From the NCBI GenBank assembly GCA_051294375.1, contig CM119271.1:614721-678720 (forward strand): 64,000 nt of DNA. The letters run 5' to 3'. The translations under genes were made by a program, and so were the position numbers. This DNA comes from Paraspadella gotoi (taxonomy: Eukaryota; Chaetognatha). Positions 1 through 9,722 of the stretch are shown piece after piece. Numbering within the stretch: position 1 is the first letter of the stretch; each line of letters opens with the position of its first letter. Under the pieces are notes generated by a model, which searched no databases, was not told where the DNA came from, and was given only the letters and a program-made list of their open reading frames with translations.

Positions 1-50
1 TCTTCGCTTCCTTTGCCTTTAACGCTGGATTGAAGCCGTGGGTGGCCCAG
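1..50 (+). CDS. SLC16-like transporter, partial exon (end of TM2 and TM2-TM3 loop)
   Basis: Reading frame from base 3 gives FASFAFNAGLKPWVAQ, followed by a GT donor at 51-52 in phase 0. In monocarboxylate transporters the loop between TM2 and TM3 has the pattern N-R-F-G-x-R-P-V, and NAGLKPWVAQ sits in exactly that place ahead of the next exon, whose start is also phase 0. The exon continues to the left of the window. The match is short, so this rests mainly on position, phase and continuity with the following exons. Confidence 0.6.
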
Positions 51-388
51 GTTTACCAAAATATGTTTATTTTAGAGGAGTTTCAAACTATACACTAAAT
101 TAGTTACTAATCAAATTTGTATAGATATAAACGAGTTTTAGAATGTACTAAATATAATAGAAAATAATAAAAAGTATTAAATAACTAAATATAACGAAAT
201 ATAACATAAACTTTAGAATTAAATTAAGCCAACTATTCTATTAGTTTCAAAATACTCAAAAAAATTTTAGAAATACATTTAAGAATTTGAAAGTAATCCA
301 AAGAAATAAACTTTGAGAATTTAAAAAGTTTAAATTTAAAAAGTTAAAAAAAGAAAATCCAAGCTTAACCATACTTCCGTCGACCCAG
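51..388. other. AT-rich intron
   Basis: Over 80 percent A+T, with frequent stops in all frames and no recognisable repeat. It separates two transporter exons and ends in an AG acceptor at 387-388. The exact acceptor is uncertain because an AG at 362-363 also keeps the frame open. Confidence 0.5.
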
Positions 389-535
389 ACGATTGCCGGC
401 GCCGTCTTCGGAGTTTCGCTGACGGCGGCCTCGTGGGCGTCGTCCCTCTGGACGCTCGTCATCGTCGGCAGCGTCATCCCATTCGCCTGTTCGCCGCTCG
501 TGATGTTGGCCGGTTACGTCGCCGTCGCGCAGCAG
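389..535 (+). CDS. SLC16-like transporter exon, TM3 and TM4
   Basis: 49 codons between an AG acceptor (387-388) and a GTGAG donor (536). It begins TIAGAVFGVSLTAASWASSL and ends with a segment SPLVMLAGYVAVAQQ. This matches the family pattern in which TM3 reads G-G-x-x-A-S-x-G-x-x-x-A-S-F-A-x-S-L and TM4 ends with P-x-L-x-M-L-x-x-Y-F before a basic R-R-x-L loop. Both ends are phase 0. GC content is far above the flanking intron, as in the other exons of this gene. Confidence 0.75.
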
Positions 536-775
536 GTGAGAGGTCTTCAAGGCTGCAGCTGTCTGCAGAAGCGTAGGTATCCGTAGAGCCGCAGGTGTCT
601 GCAGGGAGCTTTAATCTGCACAGCCTGCAGGAATCTAAGTTTCTCCCCATCCTCAGTTTTCACGCCATCTTTTAGTACATTCTATACATTTGTATACATT
701 TGTATACATTTGTATACAAACAAAACACAGCCTTTTCAATATATCTGCCTCCCTTCCCCACCCCTCCCCCGGCAG
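536..775. other. Short intron with small tandem repeat
   Basis: Intron with a three-fold repeat of tacatttgta near 677-712 and a pyrimidine-rich stretch (745-770) just before the acceptor CGGCAG. No coding potential in frame with the flanking exons. Confidence 0.6.
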
Positions 776-1122
776 GCCCAAGAGCGACACCGCCATCTCT
801 GCAACGTCGTTTTCGTCACCGGCGTCGGCGCCGGGAAACTCGGCATGGCGTACTTGTTGGCGTGGCTGCGTCAAGAATTTACGTGGCGAGGCGCGTTTCT
901 AATCGCCGGCGGTCTCGGGTTTAACATCTGCGTCTTGGCCCGATTAACGATACTGGCGGCGGCAGAGTCAGCGGCGCCGAGGAACGAAGCCGCAGAGCCG
1001 CTGCGCCGCCGGAAAAATCAACCGGAAAAGTCACGTCGATGGAATCTGCGGAAAATCGTCGACGTTTCTCTTCTTTTCGATCGGAAGTGTCAATTTTTGC
1101 TGGCGGCGAAAGTGACCGCATG
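776..1122 (+). CDS. SLC16-like transporter exon, TM5-TM6 and central loop
   Basis: This is the most diagnostic exon of the transporter. The reading frame contains RHRHL, GVGAGKLGMAYLLAWL and TWRGAFLIAGGLGFNICVL, matching the MCT/SLC16 pattern R-R-x-L-A-x-G, G-x-G-x-G and the conserved Y-G-W-R-G-A-F-L-I-x-G-G-x-x-L-N-x-C-V of TM5-TM6. A basic, Arg/Glu-rich central cytosolic loop follows, then the start of TM7 (CQFLLAAKVTAW). The acceptor is CGGCAG|GCC (phase 0); the donor GCATG|GTAAAA is phase 2 and splits a Trp codon that is completed by the first base of the exon at 5982. SLC16 proteins are 12-TM plasma-membrane carriers of the major facilitator superfamily moving monocarboxylates and related small solutes with protons. 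The substrate here cannot be told from sequence. Confidence 0.85.
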
Positions 1123-4040
1123 GTAAAAATAAATAAATAAGTGAAAAAAATTGAATAAATAAATAAAATTAAATAAATGAATAGAGGCAATTTGGTTTCA
1201 TGTTTCATGTTCAAAAACAACGAAAAAGAAAGGTTATTATCACTATGTCAATAAATGAATAAAAATAAATTTATAAATAGAGTTCTTCAATCGCCTCGCG
1301 TTAAATATACTTATGCTATGTATTTAAATTAATTAATAGATTAATTTATATTAATAATTTAATAGAATATAGATATAAATTATATCAGCTTTGTCATCAT
1401 CGGATCTGTCCTTAAAATTGAGTAGGACAGTTATAGATGTGGTACATTTTTATCAAAAACAAACAAATATCCCTTGTATTATCGGCGAAGTCCTAGCAGC
1501 GGCGCACTATTGGAAGCCTGCCGTTCGCCTGTGTCTGAGATTTTTTTTCGTCTTTGTTATCGCTTTCGTCCTCCGCTTTTTTGCATTCATGGCTTCTTGA
1601 AAGTGTTGATTATCATAGCGGAGTTGAAGTTTTCTATATATGGCTTTGCTAAGTCATCAAGATCTTTAAAATTCTCATGTTTTTTCAATATCAATATTAT
1701 GGTATTGTGTTTTATGTTTTATACAAAACTGAAAAACGTTTTTTAATTATATGGTCGCTTCTCTGCTCTTTCTCTTCTCTTTTTCTCCGTCACTGTCTTT
1801 CTTACGTAAAAAACGTATGTTCCCGGCGTCTGCAGCGTCTGTCCAGCTTCTTTCATCTCTCTCTTCTCTCTCTCTCTCTCTTTTTTTTTTAGCGAAAAAA
1901 TTTTTATATAGTAATGTTGGGTTCACTAATGTATAAAAAAGCGATTGCGCGCGAACAGGCGCGACCGCGGTGTCCTTTGGGGTTTTATAGAGAATAGCTC
2001 ACGCTATGTCGTTGCAGACGCTCGGCTCGCTCTCGCTGCTCCTCTCTCACGAGTAAAGGGGCTTGTAGAGTTCTCTCTCGTCTCTCTTCTTTTTTAATTA
2101 TTATATATCGCTCTTCTCTTGTTTTCTTCTGCAGCTGGCTTTGTTCTCTTCTCTCTGCTCTGGCTCTTTTCTATTTTCGTCTCTGCTCTTGTCTCTCTGT
2201 GTGTGGTCTGTCCTCTATCTGGTTCCGATCTTTTTGCAGTGATCGTTTGTTTTTTTTAAAAAGAATTCTGATTATTTTTCCTTCTAAAAACTTTTTAATA
2301 TTGCCATTTATTCCGCGGCTTTTTTTCAATTACAAAATCCCATATTTTCATCCGAGGATTTTCGTGGATTTTATTCTCTTTCTTTCTTCTCTCTCCTCTC
2401 TCTCTTCTCTTTTCTCTCCTCTTCTCTTTCTTTCTCTCTCTCTGCTGCTCTCTCTCTCTTTCTCTCTTCTCTATCTTTCTCTCTCTCTCTTCTCTCTTCT
2501 CTCTCTCTCTCTCTTCTTTTTCAACTCATACCACGCATTTGTTTGTTTTATTGGGGGACTATCATCGGCATCAATGAATGACAATGCATCGCATCAATGA
2601 ATGACAATCATCGCGATCACTGAATGCTATCATCACATGCAGGATGATAAATGGACTATTCATCGCATTCAAGTAATTTGATTATCATTTTGAATCAATA
2701 ATCAATTTCCTATATACATCAATAATTACGTATTAAATCAGATTCAATTATGTATTTACCTTCAATTCAATGTTACTAGTGACTATCAACAATTTCGTTT
2801 TTTATCGCATGAAATTCATTCGTTTTTTTTCCCCGGTTTTTTTTCGATTAATTTTCTATGATATGTGGGCTCTGCTGGTCTCGATCTTGATGTCTTTTAG
2901 ATTTTTTTTATTATGTCTCCTCTCTCTCTCTTCCTTCACTCTCTCTCTTTCTCTCTCACTCTCTCTCTCTCACTCTCCTCTCTCTCTCGCTCTCTCTCTT
3001 CTCTTTTTATGCGTAATAGCGACGGCATCCTTATTGCTTTTAAGATTTTTTATACTTGCATCATTTTTCAACTTTTTCATAATTTTTTCAACTTGGCATT
3101 CCGTCAAAGACTTTATATCTAGCTTTCTTCACTCACTTCCTACCGGCTGCACAAAAATTTCATCTCTAATCTATCATGGTTGTTAAAATAAATAAAAAGA
3201 TTCAAGTAAATGTGGACTCATATTTTTTTTATTAACTTCAGTCCACTTGGTTACGGTTCCATCTGAAACTTTATCAAGTCTTCGTCATACGGTTTTCCTA
3301 CCCTACACACAATTTCTACTCAAATCTTATCCATCCAATTATGATTAATTGGAGTATTTATTGGTTATAAATAAATGTTAAAAAGATTTTAGTAAATTCG
3401 ACTTATGTTTCCATTAAACTAATTTCCTACTCACGCGATTCCATCGAAATTTATATCCAGCTTATCAACCACACTTTTCCTACCCACACACAAAATTTTA
3501 ATTTCGCAATCCAACCAGCCAATAACGATGTTATTGGAGCTTTTTGCTTAAGATGGCGCGGATGGACGGTTGATTGACTAATTAATTAATTATTGATTAA
3601 TTTTATTTACTATTGATTATATTAACTGATTAATTATTGATTTTATTAAATACCATCCTGCAGATACATTAATAATAAAAGGTAAAGAAGAAGCCATTAA
3701 AGTCAATTAGTAAAACAGGTATTTGTTTTTTCCATTTAACTCATTTTCACTCAAACTGATTCCATCGAAACTTGATTTCCTGGTTCATATCACACACTTC
3801 CTATCTCAAACATTTAAAAATTCCAGGTCAATCAGTCCCATCCACTCATGATGCAATTGGTGTTCAAATAGTGAATATATTTTTTTGGTTTTTTTCCATT
3901 TTAAATCATTTCCACTCGGACGATTCCCATCGAACTTATATCCAGCTCAATCACACCATCGTTACCTATCCACACACAAAAATTTCATTTAAATCCATCC
4001 ATCAATGCGACGAGGTAATGGTTGTTTTTTGCTAAGGTGG

Positions 4041-4087
4041 GACGACGGGACGGACGGACGGACGGACGGACAGACGGACGGACGGAC
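4041..4087 (+). repeat. (ACGG)n microsatellite inside HINE-like element
   Basis: About eleven units of ggac/acgg with one interruption (cagacgg). The same tetranucleotide occurs at the same place in the related elements at 6790-6825, 10175-10220, 47748-47786 and 59450-59486 (the last two on the opposite strand), so it is a structural part of the family and not an incidental microsatellite. Confidence 0.85.
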
Positions 4088-4230
4088 ATCATTTTTTTGC
4101 CATAATTTATCATTAATCTGATTGTTCTGACATGATATTTAAGTGTTGTGGCCCGGACAATTATTGATGGGGAGGCGACCGACGGACCGGAAAATAAGTG
4201 AGTAGTTATAAAAAATGCGTGAGTTATAGG

Positions 4231-4259
4231 TCGGATTCTGCTGATAAGCAGATCCGGAC
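4231..4259 (+). repeat. Terminal hairpin of HINE-like element
   Basis: Near-perfect palindrome (arms of about 11 bases, loop GATA) followed by CTTA/CTAA-type sequence and an A-run. A hairpin followed by CTRR is the classical 3' end of Helitrons; Helentron-type HINEs carry a similar stem-loop. The same hairpin ends the copies at 11990-12018, 47611-47640 and 59310-59340. Confidence 0.6.
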
Positions 4260-4377
4260 TTAAAAAAAAGAAAGAAAAAAAAATTAATGCGTAAATATTT
4301 AATTGTTGATAAAAATACAATAACAACGACGACTATTCCAATCCTTCTCCTCACGCTTCCGCTATCCGCAGGCTCAC

Positions 4378-4694
4378 CGCCGAGTCCGACGTCGCCAAAG
4401 ATGTCCCCATCGCGTCGCCCAACGGCGCCCGAACACGCGCGACGCCGAAGCAGCCAAACGACGCGGCCAGCAGCGCCGGTCTCCACCGCGGCGCCAGGGG
4501 AACCGCCTCCCCAGCACGCAGCGGTGGAGACAGAGCGAGGATTTGAAAGGCTGAGAAGCGAGTGAGGATTGGAGAGTGGCGATAGCGGGCATCGGAGTTC
4601 GCAGTGGACGGCGACCCGCGAATGATGTACCGCGAGACGGAGAAGAGAAAGCGTGTAATTGATGTTAGACATTGAATGAGATGAGAGCAGAGAC
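4378..4694 (-). pseudogene. Frame-broken inverted copy of SLC16-like exon 3
   Basis: Both splice sites are retained on the - strand (acceptor CTCAAG before 4694, donor GTGAG after 4378), but the exon measures 317 bases against 272 in the + copy because of scattered indels, and no frame stays open. The stretch encoding WGHL near the donor is still recognisable. It cannot encode the transporter segment as it stands. Confidence 0.75.
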
Positions 4695-4729
4695 CTTGAG
4701 GGCGAGGTGAGAGAAGACAGAGATGAGGA

Positions 4730-5913
4730 GAGAGGAGGGAGAGGAGGGAGAGGGAGAGGGAACATGAGATAAGAGGGACGAGGGAGAACAGAGAAAGATG
4801 GAAGGAGGGAGAAGGAGGAGCGAGGAGGTGAACAGGGAAGAAAGAAGGAAGGAGAGGAGCGCAAGGAGGGAGGGAGCCCTGAGAACTCAGTGATGAGGGA
4901 AGTGCGCTTATCGTTCTGAGAATTATCTAGACGACATCAGGCGCTTCGATGATGTGTGAACGTAGAAGAGGGCGGATCGGGGATGGGAGATAAATCGAGA
5001 AACGATGCTATGAGTGATAGTGGATCGCAATAGCGGCAATGGTGTGGTTATGCTGTGTTTTACTTTTCGAGAACAGAGTAGGCTAAATTCGATCTTATGG
5101 TTTGGTATGTTGGGTACGAAATTGGAAGGGAGGGGAGGGGTTTAAACTTGGGCCTGTAAATAAGCCGCGAGAACAACAGTGTGTATAAAATGAAACGGGG
5201 CTGTTGATTTGGTGAGGAGACAGAGAAAGAGGATGTGGGCGAATGGAAAATCTGTTATGTTGCGTGTGGAACAGAGAAAAGAACGAAGAAATGAATTACG
5301 GTGGTTCTCCCAAGCTTCCAGAGAGAAAAGAAAAGGGAGGAAAGACTGAGACAGAGAGAATAGAGGCGGAAGGGAGAGAGAAGAGGGAGGGAGGGAGAGA
5401 ACAGGAAGAGAAGAGAAGAGGGGATGAGGAGGAGAGAAGAGGGAGGAAGGAAGTGGGAGGGAATGATACGAAGAGAAGAAAGGGAGGATGAAGAGGGAAG
5501 AGGAAGAGAGAAGACATGCAGGAGATATAATAAGGCATGGTAGTAGAAGGTGAGGGAGGTGAAGGCTCATTGGTTTGGACTTCTCTCTGGAAAGGACACC
5601 AGAGCAACGGGAAATGTGTATAGATGGAGAGGAGTCGTAGGAATGGGAGAACTTCTAGGAATAGATGACCGATGTGAGAAGATAGAGATGAGGTCGCGTA
5701 GCTTCGAGATCAAGTAGAAACGCGTATGAGGAGAGTAACGAGGAGGGATAGGTCCGAGACAGAGAAAAGTGGGAGAAGAGGTAGAAGGGGAGGGAGGGAG
5801 AAGAAACAAGAGAGAATGAGAGGAAGGGGAGAGAAAGAAGGAGGTGATGGAGAAAAGAGAAAGAGGTAGAGGGAGAAGAGGGAGGAGATGGTTTGAGAAC
5901 AGCACTATTTAGC
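4730..5913. repeat. 1.2 kb purine-rich tract
   Basis: The + strand is dominated by G and A (gagg, gggaga and agaag runs), with only short breaks at about 4880-5060 and 5550-5720. Seen from the transporter gene (the other strand of the inverted copy) it would be a giant polypyrimidine stretch upstream of the exon 3 acceptor, and the 43 bases before the intact acceptor at 5981 are indeed pyrimidine-rich. Such tracts often break assemblies, which fits the gap at its edge. Confidence 0.7.
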
Positions 5914-5938
5914 NNNNNNNNNNNNNNNNNNNNNNNNN
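5914..5938. other. Assembly gap (25 N)
   Basis: Twenty-five Ns between two facing copies of the same intron/exon region. The fixed length equals the other three gaps, so it marks unknown rather than measured sequence. Confidence 0.95.
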
Positions 5939-5981
5939 TCCCTCTTCTCCCTCCCTCTTTCTCTGTTCTCCCTCCCTCAAG

Positions 5982-6253
5982 GTCTGCTCTCATCTCATTC
6001 AATGTCTACATCATTCCCTTCTCCGTCGCGGACATAGGGGTCGCCGTCATCGACGCCGCATCGCTCCAATCCATCGCCTCAGCCTTTCAAATCCTCGGCT
6101 CTGTCTCCACCGCGGTGCTGGGGAGGCGTTCCCTGGCGCCGCGGTGGAGACCGGCGCTGCTGGCCGCGTCGTTTGGCTGCTTCGGCGTCGTCGCGTGTTC
6201 GGCGCCGTTGGCGACGCGATGGGGACATCTTTTGGCGATCGTCGGACTCGGCG
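5982..6253 (+). CDS. SLC16-like transporter exon, TM7 and TM8
   Basis: Begins after CTCAAG; the first base completes the Trp codon split at 1122 (TG|G). The frame reads SALISFNVYIIPFSVADIGV, AASLQSIASAFQILGSVSTA and a segment ending GHLLAIVGLG. This fits the second half of SLC16 proteins, where TM7 ends with F-x-P-F-x-x-x-x-x-x-x-x-D-x-G and TM8 has A-x-x-L-x-S-I-x-G-x-x-x-I-x-G. It ends G|GTGAG in phase 1. A noisy inverted copy lies at 4378-4694. Confidence 0.85.
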
Positions 6254-6575
6254 GTGAGCCTGCGGATAGCGGAGAGCGTGAGGAGAAGGATTGGAAATGT
6301 CGTCGTTGTTATTGTATTTTTATAACAAAATATTTTACGCATTAATTTTTTTTTCTTTTCTTTTTTTCTATTCTACAGGGATTTCAAATGGGAGTGAAAT
6401 GAAAAGAGTTGTTATTTATTACTCTTAACTGACTGACTGTATTAAATATTTGTTCATTTCATTAGTTCATTAGTACCTGACGTTTATATTCCTATAAAGT
6501 AAATTGATATTACTTTACATCATGGCAACTGGTGCACTTGCCTTCCAGCAGATTTTTTTGCAACATTTTTTCCTA

Positions 6576-6745
6576 TCTTATGAAATTGGTACAACCAATA
6601 TTAAAATTATCCATTTATATAATAAATAAGCTATCTTGCCCCTGACTTTGGACACAGGCTTTGGTGGTTTTAAGGCCTCCATCACTCTTACAAGATAATT
6701 ATAGCAGGTCCCTGCAAGCTTTCAATCAAGACTCTCACAGTCTCG
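6576..6745 (+). repeat. Dispersed repeat (family with gaaattggtacaaccaa)
   Basis: About 170 bases, non-coding, also found at 49725-49910 and 61455-61640 (same strand), inverted at 51405-51800 and 63825-63930, and as a short fragment at 8250-8300. Conserved blocks are aagctatcttgc, gcaggtccctgcaagc and cacagtctcgtttatt. Type unknown. Confidence 0.6.
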
Positions 6746-6935
6746 TTTATTTATCCATCCAATCACGAGCAATTGGAGTTTTTTTTACTAAGGATGGGAC
6801 GGACGGACGGACGGATGGACAGACATCGTTTTTTCTTTTGCATCATTTTCATAATTCGATGTTCTGACAGGCATATAAGTGAATGCCCGACAATATTGAG
6901 GGGGGCGGACCGAGGACCAACAAACTTAATGTTAG
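6745..6935 (+). mobile_element. 3' fragment of HINE-like element
   Basis: Contains the end of a core repeat (atccatccaatcacgagcaa), an (ACGG)n tract at 6793-6825 and the conserved gatgttctgacaggcat and gaatgcccgacaa blocks. The terminal hairpin is not preserved. Confidence 0.6.
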
Positions 6936-6989
6936 TAGGTCATGTATTATTAATTTTTACTTCGTGTCAATCGATTTGGCTACGGGGTA

Positions 6990-7330
6990 TATGGAAAAAA
7001 CGAAAAACCTGTTTTACTTATTGATTATGCTTTTTTTATATATTAAATGTAAATGCAAGCTGCATTAATTAATCAAATAATTAATCAATCAATTTAATTA
7101 TCAATTAATCAATTGATTAATTTATTAATCAATTAATTATTCAATTAATCAATCAAACATCGTCATTGCCATTCATCATCGTCTAGGCTTTTGTTGGTCA
7201 GTGACTAAAAGACGTAAAAAAAACAAGTTTGAGCAAACAATGCCAAATCTAATTAATTAATAATTAATGATTAATTAAATAAATAAATTAATTACTGCTA
7301 ATGATTGTTGTTAGTATGGTTAGTTACCGC
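6990..7330 (-). mobile_element. Fragment of HINE-like arm rich in ATTAATCAATCA
   Basis: Reads like the right-hand arm at 25545-26000: aaaaacctgttt, gcaagctgcattaattaatc, long attaatcaatc runs, then a block acaagtttgagcaaacaat near 7226. Degenerate and non-coding. Confidence 0.5.
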
Positions 7331-7374
7331 ATTATTTTTTTAAACAGGAAGGTTATGTTGAACTAAAATCCACC

Positions 7375-7480
7375 AACCGTTCATCAGCGGCCATTGGTGC
7401 CGGAGACAAGTCATTCGCCTCCCAACCCAAAGTCCGGGCTTCTAGCCTGCGTTATGAGGCGACGAAGCTCTAACACATAA
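7375..7480 (+). mobile_element. tRNA-derived SINE fragment
   Basis: The segment gccattggtgccggagacaagtc followed by cgcctcccaacccaaagtcc is shared with the SINEs at 45150-45300 and 56850-57000 on the opposite strand. It resembles the D-arm to anticodon-arm part of a tRNA (cctcccaaccc as anticodon stem and loop). The T-arm is degenerate here. Confidence 0.5.
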
Positions 7481-8230
7481 CAATAATTACTATCTCTTCA
7501 AGGTCCTATTCAAATGCAAAAAATTTGCTTTTTTGAAATTCGACCATGACATTGATGAGCACATAACTAAAAAAAGTTAACAAGCTGGACTACTGGGAAT
7601 TGGAAATAAAAAACGTCAGCGATTTTTTACCAGGGTGCAAAATCTGAAGTTGCTATAACAAATAATTTAGCCACATTGTAGGAAATAAACTCTCGCTTGT
7701 AGTTCGTCGCTCTTAACTTCCTTTTGTAAAAGTGTTTAAAAATATAAACAATCAATATTTGTTTATAAACATTGCTGCTTGTTATAATTTATAACTTCAT
7801 ACAGATTGTGATAATATTAATTAGCCATCGTCGGGGTTTAGTATTGGTTTTGGTATTGGTTTTCGTGTGTGTATTACTCATATGTCATTCTCTATGCATT
7901 TCTATATTGCGTGGCTATTATTATGTCATTGAATAGGCTGAGCTTACCTGATCATTGTTATTTTTTTGATATATTACCGCTGCTTGTTTTGCTTACCTTC
8001 AGTTCTCGATCATGCTTTGATCCCATAGACTTGCGTTTCATCCAGTGTTATTTGATACTCTCAGAAGGCGTGAGCAAGAGACGAAAACCCCGCCATTAAC
8101 AATATTGAACATTTCATTTCATTCCCATTTAAAATCAGTCTATTGGGTTTTCTCAGACTTAGTCTATGTGTTTTGATTATTATTGTACAGAATCAACCTT
8201 GTTGGATGTTGATTGATTGATTAAACCTAT
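7480..8230. other. Intron sequence without recognised features
   Basis: AT-rich part of the transporter intron. I find no exon-like block, no tRNA, and no repeat shared with the rest of the window except short AT stretches. Confidence 0.4.
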
Positions 8231-8358
8231 CAGAATTTGATAAAATCGTATGAAATTGGTACAACCAATATAAAATTAACCTATTGGTTTAATAAATATC
8301 TTGCTTTATATAAGTGGTTCTATTTTTTTGCTTTCCTCTTCATCCCCTCCAACCATAG

Positions 8359-8519
8359 CGTCTGTTTCACGGGGATGTATACCTCGCTATTTCCTTCGAG
8401 CATCGGCGACATCTTCGGCCGAGAAAATTATCAAAAAGTCCACGGGTTTTGTTTTTGCTTGGGAGGATACGTGGCCATCGCTGTCCCGCCCCTTATTGGG
8501 ATTCACGTGGATCGAAGAG
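8359..8519 (+). CDS. SLC16-like transporter exon, TM10 and TM11
   Basis: Frame reads VCFTGMYTSLFPSSIGDIFG, then RENYQKVHGFCFCLGGYVAI and PPLIGIHVDRRG. This matches the family segment G-x-x-x-x-L-L-P-x-x-x-x-D-L-F-G-x-E-N followed by a G-rich helix and G-P-P-x-x-G-x-x-x-D-x-T-G. It ends AGA G|GTGAG in phase 1, which joins in frame to the exon at 13763. The acceptor CATAG|C leaves one base too few relative to the phase-1 donor at 6253; either one base was lost in this assembly or a tiny exon lies between. Confidence 0.8.
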
Positions 8520-8610
8520 GTGAGGTGATCGGGGTGAGGTCGGAGTGAGATTGGTATGAGGTCGGAGTTTGGTCGAAGTGAGTTGTCGTTGGATCGTTCC
8601 GTTTTTTCAT

Positions 8611-8618
8611 TCTTTCTG

Positions 8619-8678
<60 letters not shown>

Positions 8679-8697
8679 TTTTTCTTTCTTTCTTTCT
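8611..8697. repeat. (TTTC)n microsatellite
   Basis: About twenty uninterrupted tttc units with one tt insertion near 8678. It lies in the intron just after the exon ending at 8519. Confidence 0.95.
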
Positions 8698-8831
8698 AAG
8701 ATAGTATACTATTTGTCTCTTTCTTTTTCTCGGCTCCCTTCAAGTGTAACATGACGAGGAACAATAATACATGTACTTATGTATTCAACTATTAATGTAA
8801 ATATACGCACAATAAAATCAATTTATCTAAT

Positions 8832-8837
8832 GTTTAA
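8832..8837 (-). terminator. Candidate polyadenylation signal of the fucosyltransferase gene
   Basis: ATTAAA on the - strand about 70 bases after the stop codon at 8908-8910. It is the common variant of AATAAA and is plausibly placed, but AT-rich sequence makes chance matches frequent. Confidence 0.35.
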
Positions 8838-8907
8838 TCAAAATTTCCTAGGCAAATGTAAACATATTCTCGTCGTTCACGAAACCCCACCCCCGTTCCC
8901 TCCCCAT

Positions 8908-9722
8908 TTACCCCCAAGTTATCAACTCCGGAAAACAATCTTTATTCCCGTCCCAGAAATCCGTAATCTTATCGTACCACTTGATTCCTCTGTCCCGATA
9001 CAACCTCGCGCAGAGTCGACAAAACCCTGGATTGATATTATGATGCGGACCCTCGCGAACGACCCATCCTTTTCTCCAGGCGTGGAATTCGTTGTAGCGC
9101 GAGTCGTCGGCCGCGACCTTCTTCAAAAACTCCCCCAACTCCTCGGGTCGGTAGCGGCGGGCGTCGATGAAGGATCCGGGCGGGGCGTCGACGTCGTAGT
9201 TGGCGCCACCCATGACGATCGGCACCGTCGTCGTTCGACTGAGGATCTTCCACATCTTGTCTGTGATGTAGTCGCGACATATGTTGTTCTCGAAGCCGAG
9301 ATAAAACTTGTAGTCGTGGATGAGAGACCCCATGCAGTCGACGTCGCGATTGCGAGGGCAGGTTTTTTTTCCGCAGCCGCCGTAAACGTCGACGGGGATT
9401 ATCTTGCGCAGGCGCGCCACGTACTTTTCTCTCTTGCTCGGCGGATGGCAATGACTGACGAGCCAGGCGACCATCTTGGTCTTGTTCTTGGCGTAGTCTC
9501 TGGCCACGTAGGCGGACGTGTCTTGCTCGCTCTTTCTCTCCGTCCATCCGTGAGGATTTGGGACATCGCTGTCGAGTCGATACGTCATCGTCCAGTTGAA
9601 GACTGGACCAAAGGAATCGCGGGTGAAGCCGGGCGGAAGGCCGATCCACGTGAAGGGCGGGGGCTCTTGGTTGCTAGAAGATCCTCGCTGACCCGAGGGT
9701 TTGTGAGGGGGGAAGTCGAGGC
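8908..9722 (-). CDS. Alpha-1,3-fucosyltransferase (GT10), exon 2: catalytic domain
   Basis: Carries almost the whole catalytic domain of a Golgi alpha-1,3-fucosyltransferase (CAZy family GT10), which moves fucose from GDP-fucose onto GlcNAc in glycans. Joined to exon 1, hallmark segments are DFPPHKPSGQ (about residues 144-153), FNWTMTYRLDSD (183-194), the donor-binding block FENNICRDYITDK (from about 285) and PPGSFIDA (from about 322). The C-terminus has the usual Cys-containing segment (PGFCRLC). The exon begins after CAAAG at 9723, and the phase-1 join G|GC gives a Gly with no frame break. It ends with TAA at 8910-8908. The joined protein is about 412 residues, normal for the family. The gene is antisense within the intron of the SLC16-like gene. 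Confidence 0.92.

Larger units (their letters stand above)
1270..4265 (+). mobile_element. Long HINE/pearl-like non-autonomous Helitron-type element
   Basis: Fills most of the intron between exons 776-1122 and 5982-6253. From left to right: an AT-rich head with taat/attaa runs (1270-1380), a unique non-coding body (1380-3040) with CT-rich tracts at 2370-2520 and 2925-3005, degenerate copies of a core repeat of about 180-200 bp beginning near tcatttccactc (3240-4010), an (ACGG)n microsatellite (4041-4087), a conserved tail with gatgttctgacatgat-like sequence, and a terminal hairpin (4231-4259) whose arms spell tcggatctgct / agcagatccga. The body also occurs at 27500-29146 with many small indels. 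No protein is encoded. The left boundary is approximate. Confidence 0.6.
4262..5913 (-). repeat. Inverted copy of transporter exon 3 region, up to an assembly gap
   Basis: Read on the - strand, this stretch reproduces the sequence 5939-6356 (exon 3 and the start of the following intron) and then extends further upstream into a long pyrimidine-rich intron. The two arms face each other across the N gap at 5914-5938. The - strand arm has many 1-2 base insertions relative to the + arm, so its exon is unreadable in one frame. This is what a mis-assembled fold-back long read looks like; a true inverted duplication is the alternative. Confidence 0.75.

Noticed and set aside
4139-5905. Several Ser/Leu/Pro-rich frames in the purine-rich tract
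   Set aside because: Strand asymmetry removes stop codons; there is no domain and there are indels relative to the inverted arm.
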